DNA of 64,000 bases from JBMNGG01 sp050949705 (GCA_050949705.1 JBMNGG010000017.1:20834-84833); one strand, 5' to 3'. Shown: positions 1-8,835, counted from the first letter of the stretch. Numbers and translations: made by a program. The notes: generated by a model from the sequence alone, not told the origin.

Positions 1-666
1 TTCAGTAACAATAACATCGAATTTTGACGGCTGTTGTACAAGTTTCATACAAGCATTGTCTACTATCAATTCCTCATATTTTATATCACTATATTTGCCG
101 GCTACTTCACGAACTTCCTGCAAAAACAAGCCATCAGATTTTTTCATTATATTTGCTTTGTGGATAGCAGTAACTTTTTTCCGATCGTTGTTTTTTGCAT
201 ATTCAAAGGCTTTTTCTGCAATTCTACGACTGGCAGACCGGGTTATTACTTTTATTGCTTCCACTCTGTCTTCATTTATTACATTTTCTATCCCTGCATA
301 AAGATCTTCCGTGTTCTCCCTGAATATCACCATATCTATATCTTCAAAAAGTGTTTTTACGCCAGGTAAGGTTTTTATAGGTCTTATATTTGCATACAAA
401 TCAAGAGTCTGCCGAAGAGTAACATTGATACTTTTAAAACCTTTACCAATTTGTGTCGTTACAGGTCCTTTCAAGGCAATTCCATTAGTCTTTATACTAT
501 CAACAACATGCTCTGGTAGAGGTTCTCCATATTTTTCAAGAGCAGTGTTTCCAACTTGATGCTCATCCCACTTAACCGCTACTCCTGCCGCATCTATAAC
601 AGATTTTACTGCATCAGTTATTTCGGGGCCTATTCCATCTCCGGGAATTAAAGTTATATTATACAT
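1..666 (-). CDS. NAD-type isocitrate dehydrogenase, N-terminal part (cut by window edge)
   Basis: I translated this region by hand. It gives an uninterrupted 222-codon reading frame that continues past base 1. It begins MYNITLIPGDGIGPEI, the N-terminal nucleotide/substrate motif of the isocitrate/isopropylmalate dehydrogenase family, and contains the substrate motif NVTLRQTLDLYANIRP and the FRENTEDLYAG segment typical of isocitrate rather than isopropylmalate dehydrogenases. It would decarboxylate isocitrate to 2-oxoglutarate. The ATG has a GGGAGGGG ribosome binding site that lies inside the end of the aconitase gene; only 4 bases separate that stop codon from this start, so the two are translationally coupled. 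Homoisocitrate dehydrogenase is an alternative that the sequence alone cannot exclude. Confidence 0.88.
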   Translation of the reverse strand, partial: MYNITLIPGDGIGPEITDAVKSVIDAAGVAVKWDEHQVGNTALEKYGEPLPEHVVDSIKTNGIALKGPVTTQIGKGFKSINVTLRQTLDLYANIRPIKTLPGVKTLFEDIDMVIFRENTEDLYAGIENVINEDRVEAIKVITRSASRRIAEKAFEYAKNNDRKKVTAIHKANIMKKSDGLFLQEVREVAGKYSDIKYEELIVDNACMKLVQQPSKFDVIVTE

Positions 667-670
667 AGCT

Positions 671-2596
671 TCAACCCCTCCCGCTTTTTATATAATTTAT
701 ATATCCGCCACAGAGCAGTATTTTTTGTTCACGGTCTGTTATATCTAAACGCAGTTTAATTGTTTTATTTGAATTCTTATTTACTGCATTTATAATGCTA
801 TTACTCTTTATTTGGCTTACTATATCACTTATAACAATTTCATCAAAAGGATCAATTTCTGTATAATCTTCACTATCTACAAAAACCAAGGGAATAATCC
901 CGCTATTTATAAGATTTGCCTTATGTATCCGAGCAAAAGATTTTGCTAAAACTGCTTTTATCCCTAGATATAACGGTGCTAAAGCCGCATGTTCCCGACT
1001 GGAGCCCTGGCCGTAATTTTCTCCAGCTACAATAAAACCGCCCTTGTTTTTTCGGCAATTTTCTGCAAAACTCGGATCAACTCCGGAAAAACAATAATCA
1101 GAAAGATATGGTATGTTAGACCTAAAAGGAAGCAGTTTGGCACCTGAAGGCATAATATGATCAGTGGTAATATTATCTCCCACTTTTAATATTACCTTTT
1201 TGGCAATAGTACCCTCCGGTGGGTTGTTTAATGGGAATGGTTTTATATTAGGACCTTTAACCACTTCTTTAACTTTATTGTCTTCAGGTTTTAATATCAT
1301 ATTGTCATTAATATAAGGAATTTCCTCAACGGGTTTAAAAATATCTAAGTCTAACATCCCAGGATCCGTTATCTTGCCATATATCGCTGACAAAGCAGCA
1401 GTTTCAGGGCTCACCAGGTAGACCATAGCTGACTTAGTTCCACTTCGCCCTTCAAAATTTCGATTGAATGTGCGAAGAGATATGCCGTCAGTCTCTGGTG
1501 CCTGACCCATACCTATGCAAGGTCCACAGCCACACTCTAAAATCCTGGCACCACAGTCAATCAAATCCTTTAAAGCTCCGGTCATGGATAATTTAGTTAA
1601 CACCTGTTTGGAACCAGGCGAGACAACCAGGCTTACATTTGGATGAACCTTTTTTCCTTTTAATATCCTAGCAGCCATTACTAAATCTTTATAAGAAGAA
1701 TTTGTACAGCTACCTATAGCTACCTGAGTAATCTCTTGACCTTCTAATTCTTTTACAGGCTTTACATTATCAGGGCTGTGAGGACATGCCGCCATAGGAA
1801 CCACTTCTGATAAATCGATAATAATTGTCTCATCATATACTGCATCTTCATCAGCTTTTAGCTCTACATAATCTTCTTCTCGCCCTTGAAGAGTTAAAAA
1901 CTCACGGGTTTTCTCATCGGAAGGGAAGATAGAAGTAGTAGCTCCCAATTCCGCACCCATATTTGTTATAGTAGCTCTCTCCGGAACTGAAAGGTGTTTA
2001 ACCCCTTCCCCGGAATACTCGAAGATTTTGCCTACACCGCCTTTTACAGTTAGCTTTCCTAGGATATGCAATATCACATCTTTTGCCGTTGCAGGAGGAT
2101 TAAGCTTTCCTTTCAAAACTATATTACATATTTTTGGCATAGTCATGGAATATTTACCACTAGCCATTGCAACTGCTACATCAAGACCACCGGCACCTAT
2201 GGCAAGGCTTCCTATGCCACCTGCAGTTGGTGTATGACTGTCAGAACCCACAAGAGTCCAACCCGGTTTTGCAAAACGCTCCAACTGCACTTGATGGCAT
2301 ATACCATTACCTGGTCTTGAAAAATGTATCCCGTATTTACCTGCTACAGTTTTTATATAAAGATGGTCATCAGCATTTTCAAAGCCTGTTTGCAGCATAT
2401 TGTGGTCAACATACGCTACAGAAAGCTTCGTTTTTATCTTATCAACATCCATAGCCTCCAACTGGAGATAAACCATAGTTCCAGTGGAATCTTGTGTCAG
2501 GGTAGAATCTATCGTTAGTTCAATCTGGTTTCCACTTTGCATCAAGCCTGACACAAGATGATCTTTTATAATTTTTTGTGTTAAATTTAATCCCAA
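671..2596 (-). CDS. Aconitate hydratase (Aquifex-type, 641 aa)
   Basis: This is a full-length aconitase-superfamily protein of the short, roughly 640-residue bacterial type. The [4Fe-4S] ligands are visible in GSCTNSSYKD (about residue 300) and CGCGPCIGMG (about residue 360). SDSHTPTAGGIG lies in the N-terminal catalytic domain, and the C-terminal swivel domain carries YGQGSSREHAAL. It isomerises citrate to isocitrate and acts between the synthase encoded upstream and the dehydrogenase encoded downstream. The operon order is synthase, aconitase, dehydrogenase, with 16 bases between the synthase stop and this start. Homoaconitase activity is possible if the upstream enzyme makes homocitrate, but homoaconitases are normally two-subunit LeuC/LeuD-type enzymes. 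Confidence 0.9.
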   Translation of the reverse strand: MGLNLTQKIIKDHLVSGLMQSGNQIELTIDSTLTQDSTGTMVYLQLEAMDVDKIKTKLSVAYVDHNMLQTGFENADDHLYIKTVAGKYGIHFSRPGNGICHQVQLERFAKPGWTLVGSDSHTPTAGGIGSLAIGAGGLDVAVAMASGKYSMTMPKICNIVLKGKLNPPATAKDVILHILGKLTVKGGVGKIFEYSGEGVKHLSVPERATITNMGAELGATTSIFPSDEKTREFLTLQGREEDYVELKADEDAVYDETIIIDLSEVVPMAACPHSPDNVKPVKELEGQEITQVAIGSCTNSSYKDLVMAARILKGKKVHPNVSLVVSPGSKQVLTKLSMTGALKDLIDCGARILECGCGPCIGMGQAPETDGISLRTFNRNFEGRSGTKSAMVYLVSPETAALSAIYGKITDPGMLDLDIFKPVEEIPYINDNMILKPEDNKVKEVVKGPNIKPFPLNNPPEGTIAKKVILKVGDNITTDHIMPSGAKLLPFRSNIPYLSDYCFSGVDPSFAENCRKNKGGFIVAGENYGQGSSREHAALAPLYLGIKAVLAKSFARIHKANLINSGIIPLVFVDSEDYTEIDPFDEIVISDIVSQIKSNSIINAVNKNSNKTIKLRLDITDREQKILLCGGYINYIKSGRG

Positions 2597-2612
2597 TGGA
2601 AGTGCCCCCTAT

Positions 2613-3764
2613 TTATATAGCATGCTTTATATCTTTATTAACAAGTTCATAGTAAAGGTTTAAAAGTTCAAGATCTTTCAATGGCCGCTTCAATTCTATT
2701 GAAGTCTTTCTTACATCTGCTAATATTTCTTTTACTATATCATCATCAACATTTATATTGTACTCTGCTAGTTTCTTTTTAATGCCGGCAGTTCCGGAGT
2801 GTTTACCTATTACAAAATGTCTGGACAAACCTACATCTTCAGGATCAAAAACCTCATATGTCCTTGGATTTTTCAGGGTACCATCTGCGTGGATTCCAGA
2901 TTCGTGGGTAAACACTGCTGTACCTACGATAGCTTTCCATGATGGCAATTTTCTATTTGAAGCATTAGATACATACTCACAAAGTTCCCTGAGTTTCTTT
3001 GTTTGTTGGTCCATATCACAATTCAGCAGGTATTTTAGAGACATCACTACTTCCTCTAAGGCTGCATTTCCTGCCCTCTCACCTAAACCATTTACAGTCA
3101 CACCTACATGAGTAGCCCCTGCATTTACACCTGCAATTGCATTAGCAGTAGCCATACCAAAGTCGTTATGTGTGTGCATTTCTATATCAATATCTACTGA
3201 TTCTCTTATTTTACTAATTCTTTTATGAATTTCCATTGGAGTCATTATTCCTACTGTGTCACAATATCTTATCCGGTCTGCTCCGGCATTCTTAGCTTCT
3301 TTGATAAACTGCATTAAAAACTCCTCATCACTACGGCTGGCATCTTCAGCGTTGGCTGAAACATATACACCTTCTTTTTTGGCAAATTCCACTGCTTTTA
3401 CTATTCTCTCTAATACTTCTTCCCTTGTGGAATTTAGTTTGTCTTTAATATGCATGTCTGAAGTTGCTATGGAGATTGCTACCGCACCAACTCCACAGCG
3501 CAGGGACTCCTCTATATCTTTTATAACTGCCCTGTTCCATGCCATGATACGGGCTTTTAAACCCATCTTAGCTATTATAGAGATAGTCTCTTTTTCGTCT
3601 CCACCCATAACAGGTATTCCTGCTTCGATCTCGTCTACACCAATTTCATCTAACATCCTTGCTATCTGTATTTTTTCTCGATTTGCAAAAACCACTCCAG
3701 CGGTTTGTTCTCCATCTCTCAAAGTAGTATCAACTAAATATACTTTTTTGTTATTTATCGTCAT
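2613..3764 (-). CDS. NifV-like homocitrate/Re-citrate synthase
   Basis: This 383-residue DRE-TIM metallolyase begins MTINNKKVYLVDTTLRDGEQT; the RDGEQ motif and HTHNDFG supply the metal and base residues. The start chosen is the ATG at 3764, preceded by GAGGAGGT; a longer frame from 3812 would run through the operator-like palindrome and is unlikely. By family it is a homocitrate synthase (NifV-like). Its place at the head of an aconitase-isocitrate dehydrogenase operon, with no nif or lysine genes in view, points to the Re-face citrate synthase known from Clostridium kluyveri and other anaerobes that lack a normal citrate synthase. That functional choice is inference. Confidence 0.85.
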   Translation of the reverse strand: MTINNKKVYLVDTTLRDGEQTAGVVFANREKIQIARMLDEIGVDEIEAGIPVMGGDEKETISIIAKMGLKARIMAWNRAVIKDIEESLRCGVGAVAISIATSDMHIKDKLNSTREEVLERIVKAVEFAKKEGVYVSANAEDASRSDEEFLMQFIKEAKNAGADRIRYCDTVGIMTPMEIHKRISKIRESVDIDIEMHTHNDFGMATANAIAGVNAGATHVGVTVNGLGERAGNAALEEVVMSLKYLLNCDMDQQTKKLRELCEYVSNASNRKLPSWKAIVGTAVFTHESGIHADGTLKNPRTYEVFDPEDVGLSRHFVIGKHSGTAGIKKKLAEYNINVDDDIVKEILADVRKTSIELKRPLKDLELLNLYYELVNKDIKHAI

Positions 3765-3788
3765 AAGACTACCTCCTCTTGCACTTTC

Positions 3789-3810
3789 GTATAATTGTAT
3801 ACAATTATAC
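3789..3810. promoter_or_regulatory. 22-bp perfect palindrome, candidate operator
   Basis: Both halves of the site read GTATAATTGTA from their outer ends, giving an uninterrupted 22-bp dyad centred between bases 3799 and 3800. It lies 25 bases upstream of the synthase start, before its ribosome binding site, where a repressor would block transcription of the three-gene operon. The TTGTATACAA core resembles sites of GntR-type regulators. No regulator gene is adjacent, so its protein partner is unknown. Confidence 0.6.
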
Positions 3811-3886
3811 ATGTAAAATATTATTTGTCAAGAAGTTTTTTAAAACTTATAAAAGTTATTTCAGAAGGTAGTTTAGTTTAAATAGC

Positions 3887-4753
3887 TTAATACTGACTTA
3901 ATGCTTCTTTTAATTCTGCTTCCTTTTCTTTATCTTCTAGTATCTTGTCAATAGTGACAAATTCAAATCCTTCCTTTTGTAAAACATCTATTATTTCGGG
4001 CAAAGCTTCCACTGAACCGCTCAAATCCTCACCTTCACCCCCCGCCGAGTGCTGAAGTATAATGGAGCCATTAATCACATTTTCAAGAATATTAGTTTTT
4101 ACCTCTTCCGCAGAGAGACCTTTCCAATCAAGAGAATCCACATTCCAGGAAATTATCTTGTAACCCATATCTGCTATGAATTCCACTCTTTCAGGATCCA
4201 TAGAACCATATGGGGACCTAAACAACTTTATTCGGTCCTTACGATCCTTACAATATGAATCTAACAACTCCTCAGTTTTGAGTACTTCCTCTTTTACCTT
4301 TTCCAAAGAAAGTTTCATTATATCCGGATGGCTCCAAGTATGATTTCCTACGAGATGAGATTCATCAACAATTCTTTTCATTACTTTAGGATAGCCTTCC
4401 GCTCTTTTACCGATGATAAAAAAGGTGGCTTTCACTTTTTTGTCTTTTAATACATCGAGAAATTGAGGTGTAAAAACGTCATCAGGTCCATCATCAAAAG
4501 TCAATGCAACCTTTTTTTCGTCACTTGCTCCACTAGCTACAAAAATGTCGGGATACATAGAAATCAAATCTACTATTTCTCTTTTTGGAAAACCTCTAGT
4601 TTTCCTTTCAGGACCTCCTGCAAGATCCATTTCATCAGGCATAGCTCCTAGAAAAGGAACATTAAAAGGCTTTTTAGAAATACCGCCCCTGAATGTGGTA
4701 AAAGCAATAAATAGTCCAATTACCGCTAAACCTATAACCCAATATTTTTTCAT
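3887..4753 (-). CDS. Membrane-anchored polysaccharide deacetylase (NodB domain)
   Basis: This 288-residue protein has one N-terminal hydrophobic segment (about residues 5-20) that should anchor or export it, then a linker, then a NodB deacetylase domain from about residue 80. Catalytic motifs are present: TFDDGPD (metal and base Asp), HTWSHP (two metal His) and RSPYGS. A late ILQHSAGG motif supplies the usual catalytic His. It probably removes acetyl groups from peptidoglycan or another cell-surface glycan; the substrate cannot be told. It stands alone on the minus strand, with no sporulation partner in view. Confidence 0.88.
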   Translation of the reverse strand: MKKYWVIGLAVIGLFIAFTTFRGGISKKPFNVPFLGAMPDEMDLAGGPERKTRGFPKREIVDLISMYPDIFVASGASDEKKVALTFDDGPDDVFTPQFLDVLKDKKVKATFFIIGKRAEGYPKVMKRIVDESHLVGNHTWSHPDIMKLSLEKVKEEVLKTEELLDSYCKDRKDRIKLFRSPYGSMDPERVEFIADMGYKIISWNVDSLDWKGLSAEEVKTNILENVINGSIILQHSAGGEGEDLSGSVEALPEIIDVLQKEGFEFVTIDKILEDKEKEAELKEALSQY

Positions 4754-4835
4754 TTACTATTCACCTCAAGATTAATTTCCTCCACTCTGGCAGGATTTAT
4801 TCAAGTCTTTAAAAATGAAGTAATAAAGCTATAAA

Positions 4836-4866
4836 TAGAAAAAAGCCTTTCCCAAAGAAAGGCTTT
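4836..4866 (-). terminator. Rho-independent terminator of the acetamidase gene
   Basis: A 10-bp perfect stem (AAAGCCTTTC paired with GAAAGGCTTT, loop of 5 bases) is followed on the minus strand by a run of T. It lies 12 bases past the acetamidase stop codon. Confidence 0.85.
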
Positions 4867-4877
4867 AGCAAATATGT

Positions 4878-5774
4878 CTATAATATGTTATAACTTTCTA
4901 GGATTTTATTTGGCATGGCAAAACGAGCGGTTTTCTCAGGATCTACTACCTGAGAAATTTCTAAATTTCCTACTGCACTCATTAAAGTGGCTATCTCTTC
5001 TATGGTCATGGAGGTATGTTGTTTCAATAAATTTGCCATATCTTCAGTAGCAATAGTTGCAGCTTTGTCTAGGCTTATAGCCGATGCTATAGTCGCTGTT
5101 ACATCATTGGTTTTTACAATGGGATTTGTAATGTCCATATTTTTTACTAGTTCCAATTTAACAGTTACCGAGCCGCACACTTCCACTCCTGATACGCCGA
5201 TTTCCCCATCCCCCATGGCGGCATGTAAATCACCTAATCCAAACAGTGCCCCGTCCACAAATACAGGCAGGTATAGCACCGAGCCTTCTTTGATTAGTTT
5301 TGTGTCCATGTTTCCTCCATGGGATCCAGGTGTTCCGCAGTTTATGCTGCCTTCTTTAGGCGCAACTCCTATTACGCCAATCATTGTGTTGATGGGGAAG
5401 GAGATATGTTCATTAAAAATAACTTGTCCATCTTTAATATCAAGGACTCTGGAGTAAAGGCTTTCCATTAAATGCCCCAACACTCCTAAGTCTTTTCCCG
5501 TTGCCACAACACCCTTATCGCCTATTTGTATTTTCTCAATGGTTACTTTCAGAGCATCTCCAGCTTGAGCACCTTCTACGTAAATTGGACCTGTTGCGGG
5601 GTTTATCCTGTTCCAGTCGAGAGATTCCATTTTGTCTTCATTTGTCATGATTTGGTTTGCGAAGCAGTCCATGGTTTCGATTTCTACTTCATCCCCTGGT
5701 TCAACATGAAGAATGGGTTTAATATCTTTTGAAAAGCTAAACATATAGTTATCACTTGAAACCTTAAAAGTCAT
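4878..5774 (-). CDS. Acetamidase/formamidase family protein
   Basis: The 298-residue product matches the FmdA/AmdA family in length and in landmarks: an N-terminal beta-rich part with GDEVEIETMDCF, GPIYVEGAQAGD, the HGGNMDT segment, and GDLHAAMGDGEIGVSGVE near the centre. These enzymes hydrolyse formamide or short aliphatic amides to ammonia and the acid in the cytoplasm. No signal peptide is seen. It is a single-gene unit with its own terminator and no amide transporter next to it, so the natural substrate is unknown. Confidence 0.88.
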   Translation of the reverse strand: MTFKVSSDNYMFSFSKDIKPILHVEPGDEVEIETMDCFANQIMTNEDKMESLDWNRINPATGPIYVEGAQAGDALKVTIEKIQIGDKGVVATGKDLGVLGHLMESLYSRVLDIKDGQVIFNEHISFPINTMIGVIGVAPKEGSINCGTPGSHGGNMDTKLIKEGSVLYLPVFVDGALFGLGDLHAAMGDGEIGVSGVEVCGSVTVKLELVKNMDITNPIVKTNDVTATIASAISLDKAATIATEDMANLLKQHTSMTIEEIATLMSAVGNLEISQVVDPEKTARFAMPNKILESYNIL

Positions 5775-5860
5775 TTAACATTTCACCCCCTAGCTTGAGA
5801 ATTATTGTCTTGTCACTATTATACCTTTTTTTCTGTTCTTTGGAAATTAATGTACATTTT

Positions 5861-7402
5861 TTAACGAGGATCGTATCCCACAACAGTCCAAATACCTGTT
5901 TCATCCTGCCGAACAAGTCTTTTTAAATAAACTCGCTCAATGGGACCTTCGTCTACCTCTACAACTGCTTCAACAGAGTTGTTTGTCGCCAGTATAAAAG
6001 AAGGCATAGGTATTTTGGGCTCACCTTGAATTCCTTCCGGTGTTACTTTTAAATTGACGAAAGTGAGAGATACCTGCAAAGGGTCAAGCTGCCAGGGACT
6101 GCTTCCGCTGTCTACCTGTTTCTGATTGGCTTGCTCAATGGCCATATCTACCGGCACCTTAACTTTAGCCCTACTTACCAGTTCTTGATTTGCATCGGGA
6201 ATGGTAAGGTCTTTCGCAATCTGATTGGCTAGTTCTACCCTTTGAACACCTTCAACCTGAATCTCAATACCATTTTGTCTCCACCTCAGTCTCCCCTGCC
6301 ATATCTCAAGAGGGCCACCTGCAGTGCTGCCGAGAGAGGCATTTGGTTTAAGCTCAAACTCTCCCTTAGGGATGCTTTCCATAATAGTGGTCTCACCGTA
6401 ATCTAAGACAATTCTATCTTTAAATGCGAAGATGCGAACTGGTGCTCGCTCTGGAAGTAAAGGCATAAATCCGCTGATGGCTGCCGCTTCTTCAATAGTA
6501 GCAACTAGTTGGCCCGGGTCCTTTTCTACTACCGTATATCCTTCAGGCACCTGGTAAGTAAATAATTGGGGAGAAACCTTGATATTTGGCTCAAAACTTA
6601 CAAAAGTATATGTGGTTTGCAGTGCTTTTTGCATAGCCGTTTCCAGTTGAATGGGCAAATTAGTTTCTGTATCCACCCATAAGTAATATTCTTCTCCTCC
6701 CGGTGGAGAAATGGCGAGTTTTATTGCTTCACGACCGGCAATTTGCTCTGTGCCCACAACAGTGTGAGGATATTGCTTTGCCCTTTTAGCCTCATCCCGC
6801 AAATCAAAATTACTCCCAGTTGTATCTGGCAGCAGCGGCAACAAGATTACTTTCTTGTCTTCGTGATTAATCTGCCACTTTTGCTGGCCATTATTAACAG
6901 TCAGGGTGCCATCATCTTGCTTGATAGCATATTTATCAGCTTCGGACCAAAGTTCTACTCGGCGCACCAGCCATTCCTCACCTGCTGCATTCCTTGTGCG
7001 CATTTCCAGGACACCATGATAGTTGTTCAATTGGGCAACCGCCTTCTCCATAGCATAAACCACATCCTGGTTGAAAAAGCCCAACCAGTTTACTAATACA
7101 AACATTAATAAACCTGCTGCTAATGCTGTCATAGCCAGTGGAATCCCTTTAATAGATTTAGCGGATTTCCTAAAGCTAGCTGGTTTTTCTTTTGCGATTT
7201 TACCGGCAACATTTTGAGCCAATCTCTTGGGGTAACCCTCATCAGGTAGGGTAGGCTCTCTTAGAGTCCGGACTAACTGAACTGTTTCCATCAACTTTTC
7301 AAATTCCTGGTCATTATCATTTGCTGCTACCTCCGGTTCCTGCTCATTATTTAATGCATCTATATAATTAGATAGTTTTTCTTCATTACTGTATTTACTC
7401 AA
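5861..7402 (-). CDS. Membrane-anchored partner (putative anti-sigma factor) of the ECF sigma factor
   Basis: The likely start is the TTG at 7402, with AAAGGAGGG upstream; it overlaps the sigma factor stop by 8 bases, indicating coupling. The 513-residue protein has an acidic cytoplasmic N-terminus, one membrane segment around residues 87-107 (MTALAAGLLMFVLVNWLGFF), and a large extracellular part. The region after the membrane span (WLVRRVELWSEADKYAIKQD, YYLWVDTETNLPIQLE) resembles LolA/RseB-like outer-membrane-lipoprotein-sorting folds seen in anti-sigma partners of Firmicutes. I infer that it holds the sigma factor inactive until an envelope signal arrives. No classic zinc anti-sigma HxxxCxxC motif was seen. 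Confidence 0.72.
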   Translation of the reverse strand: MSKYSNEEKLSNYIDALNNEQEPEVAANDNDQEFEKLMETVQLVRTLREPTLPDEGYPKRLAQNVAGKIAKEKPASFRKSAKSIKGIPLAMTALAAGLLMFVLVNWLGFFNQDVVYAMEKAVAQLNNYHGVLEMRTRNAAGEEWLVRRVELWSEADKYAIKQDDGTLTVNNGQQKWQINHEDKKVILLPLLPDTTGSNFDLRDEAKRAKQYPHTVVGTEQIAGREAIKLAISPPGGEEYYLWVDTETNLPIQLETAMQKALQTTYTFVSFEPNIKVSPQLFTYQVPEGYTVVEKDPGQLVATIEEAAAISGFMPLLPERAPVRIFAFKDRIVLDYGETTIMESIPKGEFELKPNASLGSTAGGPLEIWQGRLRWRQNGIEIQVEGVQRVELANQIAKDLTIPDANQELVSRAKVKVPVDMAIEQANQKQVDSGSSPWQLDPLQVSLTFVNLKVTPEGIQGEPKIPMPSFILATNNSVEAVVEVDEGPIERVYLKRLVRQDETGIWTVVGYDPR

Positions 7403-7964
7403 CTTTTTCCCTCCTTTTAGTCGAGTCTCTTTGATCTGTTTCATCCATAATTTTAGCTAGGGCTTGCAAAGCCCGATACTGGGCTGTTCGGACCGCACCC
7501 TCTGTTTTCCCTAGCAGTTTTGCAGTTTCAGCCACCGAATAGCCTTTAATAATTCGTAAATCAAGAATGGTTTGCTGTTCCTGGCTTAACTTCGCTAAGG
7601 CACTTTCCAACAGCAAGCGCTGTGCGATATCATTTTCCTTGGCGCTACATGCCGTTTCTTCTGGATTTATTTCTTGGAAATTAACTAATACCCCTCGACG
7701 TTTCTTTTTGCGCCACCTGTCCCGTATAATATTTAGAGATACTGTCTTCATAAAACCCAGAAAGTTTTCCTGGGGAAGTTTATTTTTTTTGAGGTGATTT
7801 AAGGTTTTGACATATGTCTCCTGAGTGATATCCTCTGCTTCCTCTCGGTTTTGCACTTTATAGTAGATAAAACGATAAAGAGGCTCCCAAGTAGCAAAGC
7901 ATATCTTTTCTATTGCTTTTAGGTCACCATCTACAGCCTTTTTATAATCATCACAAGTTATCAC
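7395..7964 (-). CDS. ECF-family RNA polymerase sigma factor
   Basis: The 189-residue protein has sigma region 2 (ATWEPLYRFIYYKVQN, then EEAEDITQETYVK) and region 4 with a helix-turn-helix (GYSVAETAKLLGKTEGAVRT). The start is GTG at 7964 with an AGAAGGTG ribosome binding site. It directs RNA polymerase to an envelope-stress or similar regulon that cannot be named. Its gene is co-transcribed with the downstream membrane protein, the standard arrangement for an ECF sigma factor and its regulator. Confidence 0.92.
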   Translation of the reverse strand: MITCDDYKKAVDGDLKAIEKICFATWEPLYRFIYYKVQNREEAEDITQETYVKTLNHLKKNKLPQENFLGFMKTVSLNIIRDRWRKKKRRGVLVNFQEINPEETACSAKENDIAQRLLLESALAKLSQEQQTILDLRIIKGYSVAETAKLLGKTEGAVRTAQYRALQALAKIMDETDQRDSTKRREKVE

Positions 7965-8253
7965 AAGTTTTACACCTTCTTTCCGGCCGGTTGTCTGTAT
8001 TCATATACATAAACGATATTGAAAGCTAAAACGTTACATGTAATTTTTAGTATTTGTAAAAATACCCGGAATAGATTCTTAAGTCCGCATAGTTTCAACA
8101 AAGCTAATTCTGTTCTAACTAAAAAAGGGATCAATACAAAGCTAGTTTTAAGCAATTGCAATGCTCCCTTCTTATTCATTATTTCTCATTTCTACGCTCA
8201 AATACTCATTAGAATACAGATATCTCCATGAGCTATTGCCCAAGACACAAGTT
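7965..8253. other. Intergenic stretch upstream of the sigma factor
   Basis: An AT-rich stretch of about 290 bases. A 69-codon minus-strand frame exists here but has no ribosome binding site and no recognisable family, so I do not call it. The promoter of the ECF operon should lie here, but I see no convincing -35/-10 pair. Confidence 0.4.
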
Positions 8254-8275
8254 GTGAATTTTTTGTACCCGTCCC
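8254..8275 (+). repeat. Left copy of a 22-bp inverted repeat
   Basis: The sequence GTGAATTTTTTGTACCCGTC followed by CC is the reverse complement of 9423-9444 with a single mismatch (21 of 22). The two copies bracket the small ORF, XRE regulator and DUF2975 genes. A related GGGGACGGTTC sequence is at 10317-10339. Confidence 0.7.
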
Positions 8276-8292
8276 CAATGATTCACAAACAA

Positions 8293-8616
8293 TTATGTAT
8301 CAAGCTCAAAATAATATAAGGTATTTGTATCAATATCGTATATGGCAAGGGTAAAGTTAAAGGACCTTCGCTCAAATAAATCCACATCCTTTTCAGGAGA
8401 AGTGCTCTTGTTATGTCGGTCACTAAAAAACCAATAACCGTTTTTAACATGAGGAATTCCAAATTTCTTTGCAAAATTATATGCATACTCCACATTGTCC
8501 TTTTCTCCACCATATATGATAAGATGAACATTTTCGCTCAGGGGCAGCTTTTGCCAACTTTCAAGACTTACTATTTGCCTTGAAATTTCTTCAGCCTGAG
8601 ATGCGTCAAATTTTAT
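8293..8616 (-). CDS. Small hypothetical protein, start codon unclear
   Basis: The frame is open from before 8616 to the stop at 8293 and reads like real protein: KFDASQAEEISRQIVSLESW, later VHLIIYGGEKDNVEYAYNFA, ending YDIDTNTLYYFELDT. No ATG, GTG or TTG lies in frame near the expected start. The first plausible codon after the AGAGG ribosome binding site is ATA at 8616, overlapping the stop of the XRE gene; the first orthodox start is GTG at 8493, which would lose 41 residues. It may use a rare start or be damaged. It follows the XRE and DUF2975 genes on the same strand and may belong to that unit. I recognise no family. Confidence 0.45.
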   Translation of the reverse strand: MKFDASQAEEISRQIVSLESWQKLPLSENVHLIIYGGEKDNVEYAYNFAKKFGIPHVKNGYWFFSDRHNKSTSPEKDVDLFERRSFNFTLAIYDIDTNTLYYFELDT

Positions 8617-8825
8617 TTTTCCTCTTTTGTGTATTCCAGAATATCGCCAGGCTGGCAGTCCAATGCCTCACATATTTTTTCTAATGTAGAAAATCGAATG
8701 GCCTTTGCTTTCCCATTTTTCAGTATAGAAATATTTGACATTGTGATTCCCACCCTCTCAGACAGCTCTGTTACGCTCATTTTCCGCTTGGCTAACATAA
8801 CATCTAAATTTACTATTATAGGCAT
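8613..8825 (-). CDS. XRE/Cro-type transcriptional regulator (70 aa)
   Basis: This one-domain helix-turn-helix protein of the small YozG-like class reads VNLDVMLAKRKMSVTELSER, then a recognition helix ITMSNISILKNGKAKAIRF and the tail LEKICEALDCQPGDILEY. It lies directly after the DUF2975 gene on the same strand. Such DUF2975/XRE pairs are common in Firmicutes and are thought to be a regulator with a membrane partner. It probably binds DNA as a dimer and regulates its own operon. Confidence 0.88.
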   Translation of the reverse strand: MPIIVNLDVMLAKRKMSVTELSERVGITMSNISILKNGKAKAIRFSTLEKICEALDCQPGDILEYTKEEK

Positions 8826-8835
8826 TTAACCACCC

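Noticed and set aside
2613..3764. Lysine (alpha-aminoadipate) pathway: homocitrate synthase, homoaconitase and homoisocitrate dehydrogenase.
   Set aside because: The aconitase is a single-chain Aquifex-type enzyme and no LysX/LysZ-type genes are present; the citrate to 2-oxoglutarate reading fits better, though it is not proven.
7970..8179. 69-codon minus-strand frame upstream of the ECF sigma factor.
   Set aside because: No ribosome binding site, no family resemblance, and leucine/phenylalanine-rich composition expected from AT-rich DNA.
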